Notes under the pieces: model-generated
The model's input: the letters and a program-made list of their open reading frames with translations, nothing else
Told to the model about the DNA's origin: nothing
The model's database searches: none
Part shown: positions 29,449 through 33,093 of the stretch, one piece after another
How positions within the stretch are numbered: the first letter of the stretch is position 1
Layout of the letters: each line of letters begins with the position of its first letter
From: DASUBV01 sp035763085
GTDB taxonomy: Bacteria; Actinomycetota; Actinomycetes; Streptosporangiales; Streptosporangiaceae
Direction: 5' to 3'
NCBI GenBank assembly: GCA_035763085.1
Contig: DASUBV010000040.1
Location: forward strand, 1 to 33,093
Length of the DNA stretch: 33,093 nucleotides
Made by a program: the position numbers and the translations under genes

Positions 29449-29485
29449 GGTACGCGGGTGTACCAAGACGGTACGCCGCTGTACC
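29449..29485. promoter_or_regulatory. two tandem palindromes, probable TetR operator
   Basis: Two 16-bp inverted repeats of the form GGTAC-N6-GTACC lie at 29449-29464 (spacer GCGGGT) and 29470-29485 (spacer GCCGCT). Their centres are 21 bp apart, two helical turns, so two dimers could bind the same face of the DNA. They sit between the divergent BVMO and TetR genes, 51 bp and 55 bp from the two starts. Confidence 0.8.
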
Positions 29486-29540
29486 ATGGGCGGCAACCCC
29501 CGGCCGCGACCAGCGACGCGAGGAGGGACCGCTGACAAGC

Positions 29541-30170
29541 GTGATGGCGACTGCGCAGCAGGCTGCGCCCGGCTTCGCGCCGGCCCGCGCGGAGTTCCGG
29601 CGACGGCTGCTCGACGGCATGGCCGAGGCCATCCGCGAGCGGGGCTTCCGCGAGTCCACGGTCGGCGATGTGGTGCGGCACGCCCGCACCTCGCGCCGGA
29701 CCTTCTATGAGCACTTCGTCAGCAAGCAGGAATGCTTCCTCGCCCTGCTGCATGAATCCAATGCCGGGATGGTCCGCGACATCGCGGCCGCCGTTGACCC
29801 GCGCGCCTCGTTCGACAGGCAGGTACGGCAGGCCATCGAGGCCTGGATCACCAGCTCGAAGTCGCAGCCGCACATCACGCTCAGCTGGATCCGCGAGATC
29901 GGCTCGCTCGGCGACGACGGCCGCCAGTTCCAGCGCGAGTCGCTGGAGGCATTCGTCACCCTCATCCGCAACCTCACCGACACCGCGGAGCTGCGCGCCG
30001 CCGGCATCGTCCCGGCACCGCGCCAGTTCGCGGTGCTGCTCGTCGGCGGCCTGCGCGAGCTCATCGCCACCACCGTCGAAGACGGCGGCGACATCGGCGA
30101 CCTGACCGACGTCGCTGTGCACGCCACCACGGCCCTGCTCGGCCCGCGCCCGGCCGCGCCGCCGGGCTGA
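29541..30170 (+). CDS. TetR-family transcriptional regulator
   Basis: This 209-residue protein has an N-terminal TetR helix-turn-helix (ESTVGDVVRHARTSRRTFYEHFVSKQECFLALL, about residues 33-65) and a helical ligand-binding C-terminal region. TetR proteins repress promoters until a small molecule binds. The paired GGTAC-N6-GTACC sites upstream are its likely target, giving control of itself, the divergent EthA-like monooxygenase and perhaps the ferredoxin-P450 pair downstream. GTG 29541 and ATG 29544 are both possible; AGGAGG at 29521-29526 is somewhat far from either. The 58-bp gap to the ferredoxin gene allows co-transcription. Confidence 0.9.
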   Translation: MMATAQQAAPGFAPARAEFRRRLLDGMAEAIRERGFRESTVGDVVRHARTSRRTFYEHFVSKQECFLALLHESNAGMVRDIAAAVDPRASFDRQVRQAIEAWITSSKSQPHITLSWIREIGSLGDDGRQFQRESLEAFVTLIRNLTDTAELRAAGIVPAPRQFAVLLVGGLRELIATTVEDGGDIGDLTDVAVHATTALLGPRPAAPPG

Positions 30171-30228
30171 CCAGTCGCCTCACCTGAGTCCCCGACCCCG
30201 CAGGACGGCAGCGGACAGGAGCCACGCG

Positions 30229-30429
30229 ATGAGAGTCCAGATCAACTCCGACAAGTGCCAGGGTCACGGCCGCTGCTATGACCTGGCCCCCGATCTGTTC
30301 GGTGAGGACGAGCAGGGGTACGGGGTGGTGCTCGGCGACGGCATCGTGAAGCCGGACCTCGAGCGCGACGCCCGGCTGGCCGAGCTCAACTGCCCCGAGC
30401 AGGCGATCGACATCCTCGGGGAGGCCTGA
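30229..30429 (+). CDS. 3Fe-4S ferredoxin
   Basis: This 66-residue ferredoxin has cysteines at residues 10 and 16 (CQGHGRC) and 55 (CPEQAI), with His in the place of the second cysteine of a 4Fe-4S motif. That is the pattern of the single-cluster 3Fe-4S ferredoxins that feed electrons to actinobacterial P450s. A P450 gene starts one base after its stop codon, which makes the pair functionally obvious. No ferredoxin reductase is encoded nearby, so a general reductase must supply electrons. Confidence 0.93.
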   Translation: MRVQINSDKCQGHGRCYDLAPDLFGEDEQGYGVVLGDGIVKPDLERDARLAELNCPEQAIDILGEA

Positions 30430-30430
30430 C

Positions 30431-31705
30431 ATGGCCGCCGACGAGCGATTCGTGCGCGAGATCCAGGACCCGGCTGCCGAGGAGGAGCTGCTCGGCACCC
30501 GCAGCGAGATCGTCACCGGCCCGGTGTCGGACTGGGCGACCGACTTCTCCCACCTGGAGCCCGAGTGGTCCGCCGATCCGTACCCGATCCAGGACGACCT
30601 GCGGCAGCGCTGCCCGATCGCGCACACCGAGCGGTTCGGCGGCGGCTGGCTGCCGGTCCGCTACGATGACGTGTCCGCCGTCGCCTACGACATCGAGCAC
30701 TTCTCGTCGCGGGCGATCATCATGGGCAACTTCCGGCCGCCCCGCGAGATCGCGCCGATCGGCGAGGCGCCGCCGATCTCCTCCGACCCGCCGTTCCACC
30801 ACGACGCACGCAAGCTGCTGCTCCCGGCCTTCACCAAGACCGCGGTCAGCCGGCTGGAGCCCGCGACCCGGGCGTTCTGCCACTCCCTCATCGACGGGTT
30901 CGCGGGCCGCGAGGTCGTCGACGCCGCGGGCGAGTACGCCCAGCACATCCCGATCCGGGTCATCGCCGACATGCTCGGCTTCCCGCCGGAGGACGGACCG
31001 CAGTTCACCGAGTTCGTCGAGAGCGTGCTGGAGGGCATCAACCTGCCCCCGGAAGAGCGGATCGAGCGCATCGAGCGGCTCGATGAGTACCTGCTGGCCC
31101 AGGTGCACGATCACCTCGACCACCCGCGCGAGGACCTGACCAGCTACCTCATCGATGCCGAGCTCTACGGCCAGAAGCTGGAGCCAGGTCATGTCACGGG
31201 CACGATGGCGCTGCTGCTCATCGCCGGGATCGACACGACCTGGAGCGCGATCGGGGCGTCGCTGTGGCACCTGGCCCGCAACCCGGCCGACCGCGAGCGC
31301 CTGGTCGCCGATCCTGGCCTGCTGCCGACGGCGATGGAGGAGTTCCTGCGCGCGTACGCGCCGGTCACCATGGCCCGGCTGGTCAAGGAGGACATGAGCT
31401 GGCGCGGCGTGGACATGAAGGCCGACGACTGGATCCTGCTGTCCTTCCCGGCCGCCAACCGGGATCCGGCCCAGTTCGAGCAGGCGGCTGAGGTGGTGAT
31501 CGACCGCGAGGTGAACCGGCACGCGGCATTCGGACTGGGCATCCACCGGTGCCTGGGCTCGCACCTGGCGCGGATGGAGCTGCGGGTGGCACTGGAGGTG
31601 TGGCTGGCCCGGATTCCGGCGTTCTCGCTGCCGGACCCGGCAGCGGTGTCCTGGTCAGCGGGCCAGATCCGCGGGCCGCGGGTGCTGCCGATCCGCATCA
31701 GCTGA
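30431..31705 (+). CDS. cytochrome P450
   Basis: This 424-residue soluble bacterial P450 has the I-helix oxygen-activation motif AGIDTT, ExxR as EEFLR, and the heme-binding loop FGLGIHRCLG with the cysteine ligand. It hydroxylates or otherwise oxidises a small molecule using O2 and electrons from the ferredoxin encoded just upstream (1-bp gap). There is no membrane anchor. The substrate is unknown; neighbouring monooxygenase and TetR genes suggest an inducible pathway for a hydrophobic, perhaps terpenoid or xenobiotic, compound. Confidence 0.95.
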   Translation: MAADERFVREIQDPAAEEELLGTRSEIVTGPVSDWATDFSHLEPEWSADPYPIQDDLRQRCPIAHTERFGGGWLPVRYDDVSAVAYDIEHFSSRAIIMGNFRPPREIAPIGEAPPISSDPPFHHDARKLLLPAFTKTAVSRLEPATRAFCHSLIDGFAGREVVDAAGEYAQHIPIRVIADMLGFPPEDGPQFTEFVESVLEGINLPPEERIERIERLDEYLLAQVHDHLDHPREDLTSYLIDAELYGQKLEPGHVTGTMALLLIAGIDTTWSAIGASLWHLARNPADRERLVADPGLLPTAMEEFLRAYAPVTMARLVKEDMSWRGVDMKADDWILLSFPAANRDPAQFEQAAEVVIDREVNRHAAFGLGIHRCLGSHLARMELRVALEVWLARIPAFSLPDPAAVSWSAGQIRGPRVLPIRIS

Positions 31706-31745
31706 CCGGCCGTCAGGTGGCGGACCGTCCGCCTGTGGCGCAGCT

Positions 31746-31780
31746 CACATAGGTATAGTTATCATGACTATACTTATGTG
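31746..31780 (+). promoter_or_regulatory. 35-bp near-perfect palindrome over a -10 box
   Basis: Arms CACATAGGTATAGT and ACTATACTTATGTG (14 bp, one mismatch) flank a 7-nt spacer (TATCATG). The site is AT-rich in a very GC-rich setting. The right arm contains TATACT at 31769-31774, a good -10 box, 33 nt before the GTG of the ATPase gene. A repressor bound here would block that promoter. Confidence 0.75.
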
Positions 31781-31807
31781 GCTCTTCACGCGGCCACCGG
31801 AGGAACA

Positions 31808-33093
31808 GTGACGTCGAAGCCTGACCATGTATTTGATCGGGAGCTTGAATGGGCCGGGCTCACTCGCTTCGTGGCCAACAAGCACCCCGGCGCCCTGCTG
31901 GGGGTGGTCAGCGGCCGGCGCAGGCAGGGCAAGAGCTTCCTGCTGGAAGCGCTGACCTCAGCCGCCGATGGGCTGTATTTCGCGGCGCTGGAGGCCACGG
32001 AGGCGGTGAGCCTGCGGGCGTTTGCCAGCATGCTCATCCAGCAGGGCATTCCGGTCAGCCGCCCGCTGCTCGACTGGGGTGACGCCATCGGCCTGCTGCT
32101 GTCGTCGGTGCGGGATCAGCCGCGCGTGGTGGTGATCGACGAGTTTCCGTTCCTGGCCCGGGCCAGTCCGTCCCTGCCCTCGGTGATTCAGCGGGAGCTC
32201 GGCCCGGGCGGGTCGGGGCAGGGCAGCACGGCGCGGCTGCTGCTATGCGGCTCGGCCATGTCAGTCATGGGCGGACTGCTAGCCGGGCAGGCTCCGCTGC
32301 GTGGGCGCGCGAGCCTGGAACTACTCATCCAGCCGTTCGGCTACCGGGACGCGGCCCGGTTCTGGGGCGCAGCCGACCCGAGGCTCGCTTTGCTGCTGCA
32401 CTCGGTCGTCGGCGGAACGCCGGCCTACCGGCGTGAGTTCGTGGCCTTCGACGTACCGGACGGCCTGAGCGACTTCGATTCATGGGTCACGCGTACCGTC
32501 CTGAGCCCGCAGTCGCCGTTGTTCCGTGAGGCGCGCTACCTGCTGGCCGAGGAAACGGAGATCCGTGATCCGGGGCTATACCACTCCGTGCTCAGCGCGA
32601 TCGCGGCCGGCAACCGTACGAACGGCGGAATCGCTAGCTTCATCGGCCGGAAGTCCGCTGACCTGACGCATCCGCTCAATGTGCTGGAGGACAGCGCGCT
32701 TATTGCCAAGGAGCCCGATGTCTTCCGGCAGGGCCGGTGGACCTACCGGGTGACCGAGCCACTGATCAACTTCTATGAGGCGGTCATGCGGGACGAGTGG
32801 GCCCGCCTGGAGGCCGGGCAGGCGGAGGATGTCTGGCGCAGTCAGCAGCCAGATTTCATGAGCCGCATTGTCGGCCCGCATTTTGAGTCCGTCTGCCGGT
32901 CGTTCGCGCTGACCGCCGGGCCGGACCTGTTCGGCGGGGTCGCTGGCGAGGTGGGCTCGGGAGTGGTGAACGATCCGGCCGGCCGGACTCAGATCGAGAT
33001 CGATGTCGTCGTCCTTGCGCCAGCCCAGCCCGGCCGTCGGCGTAAGATCCTGTCGCTGGGCGAAGTCAAGTGGGGCCAGGTGATGGGCAGGCA
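31808..33093 (+). CDS. AAA ATPase with C-terminal nuclease-like motif (runs off right edge)
   Basis: The frame is open from GTG 31808 to the window end (428 residues). It shows a Walker A-type motif SGRRRQGKSF (about residues 38-47), Walker B VVVIDEFPFL (about 112-121) and LLLCGSAMS (sensor-1-like). After a winged-helix region it ends with IEIDVVV and LSLGEVKW, the D...ExK pattern of PD-(D/E)xK nuclease folds. This order matches the ATPase family that carries a DUF234 C-terminal domain, found in archaea and many bacteria, whose function is not established. GGAGG at 31799-31803 lies 4 nt before the start. The frame contains more A/T third positions than the P450 upstream, which may point to acquisition. 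The strong palindrome upstream suggests tight, possibly autogenous regulation. Confidence 0.82.
   Translation, partial: MTSKPDHVFDRELEWAGLTRFVANKHPGALLGVVSGRRRQGKSFLLEALTSAADGLYFAALEATEAVSLRAFASMLIQQGIPVSRPLLDWGDAIGLLLSSVRDQPRVVVIDEFPFLARASPSLPSVIQRELGPGGSGQGSTARLLLCGSAMSVMGGLLAGQAPLRGRASLELLIQPFGYRDAARFWGAADPRLALLLHSVVGGTPAYRREFVAFDVPDGLSDFDSWVTRTVLSPQSPLFREARYLLAEETEIRDPGLYHSVLSAIAAGNRTNGGIASFIGRKSADLTHPLNVLEDSALIAKEPDVFRQGRWTYRVTEPLINFYEAVMRDEWARLEAGQAEDVWRSQQPDFMSRIVGPHFESVCRSFALTAGPDLFGGVAGEVGSGVVNDPAGRTQIEIDVVVLAPAQPGRRRKILSLGEVKWGQVMGR

Overview
The window comes from the chromosome of a high-GC actinomycete. The evidence is strong G/C bias at third codon positions, frequent GTG starts, several genes that look leaderless (a -10 box 6-7 nt before the start codon), and typical actinobacterial families: an FxSxx-COOH peptide with an FxsT-like ATPase, a class E sortase, nSTAND ATPases, and an EthA/EthR-like gene pair. 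I see no rRNA, tRNA, CRISPR array, transposase or integrase.

Layout. (1) 1-5.2 kb is a less GC-rich accessory block. It holds an NB-ARC ATPase (FxsT-like, running off the left edge), a divergent FxSxx-COOH peptide gene, a possible 52-residue ORF, an nSTAND ATPase with a helical-repeat tail, and a convergent membrane pentapeptide-repeat protein. (2) 5.3-8.6 kb holds an FKBP prolyl isomerase, an Fpg/Nei DNA glycosylase with a degenerate zinc finger, and a fusion of a receiver domain, a thioredoxin-like region and a CxxC-less thioredoxin-reductase-like module. (3) 8.6-11.9 kb is a surface-glycan locus: a processive-type GT2 glycosyltransferase, a 51-residue LPTTG protein, a class E sortase and a GH16 glucanase. 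(4) 12-16.1 kb holds a patatin lipase, an unrecognised protein, and a translationally coupled Baeyer-Villiger monooxygenase/esterase pair on the minus strand. (5) 16.4-18.6 kb holds two surface proteins, one membrane-anchored with a Lys/Ala/Pro-rich stalk and one secreted with a collagen-like segment.

(6) 18.8-27.9 kb is the most striking part: eight genes on one strand, every junction overlapping. They encode a chemoreceptor, CheW, a CheA-receiver hybrid, CheB, CheR with a TPR tail, CheY, a membrane-anchored HEAT-repeat protein and a second processive-type GT2. No flagellar or pilus gene is present. The best reading is a complete chemosensory pathway with adaptation that controls synthesis of an extracellular polysaccharide instead of motility. 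(7) 27.9-31.7 kb holds an EthA-like monooxygenase divergent from a TetR regulator, with two tandem palindromes between them, followed by a 3Fe-4S ferredoxin and a cytochrome P450. (8) From 31.8 kb to the right edge there is an AAA ATPase with a C-terminal nuclease-like motif, preceded by a 35-bp near-perfect palindrome.

All functional statements rest on motifs read by eye. No database search was possible. Where start codons are ambiguous the choice is explained in the entry.
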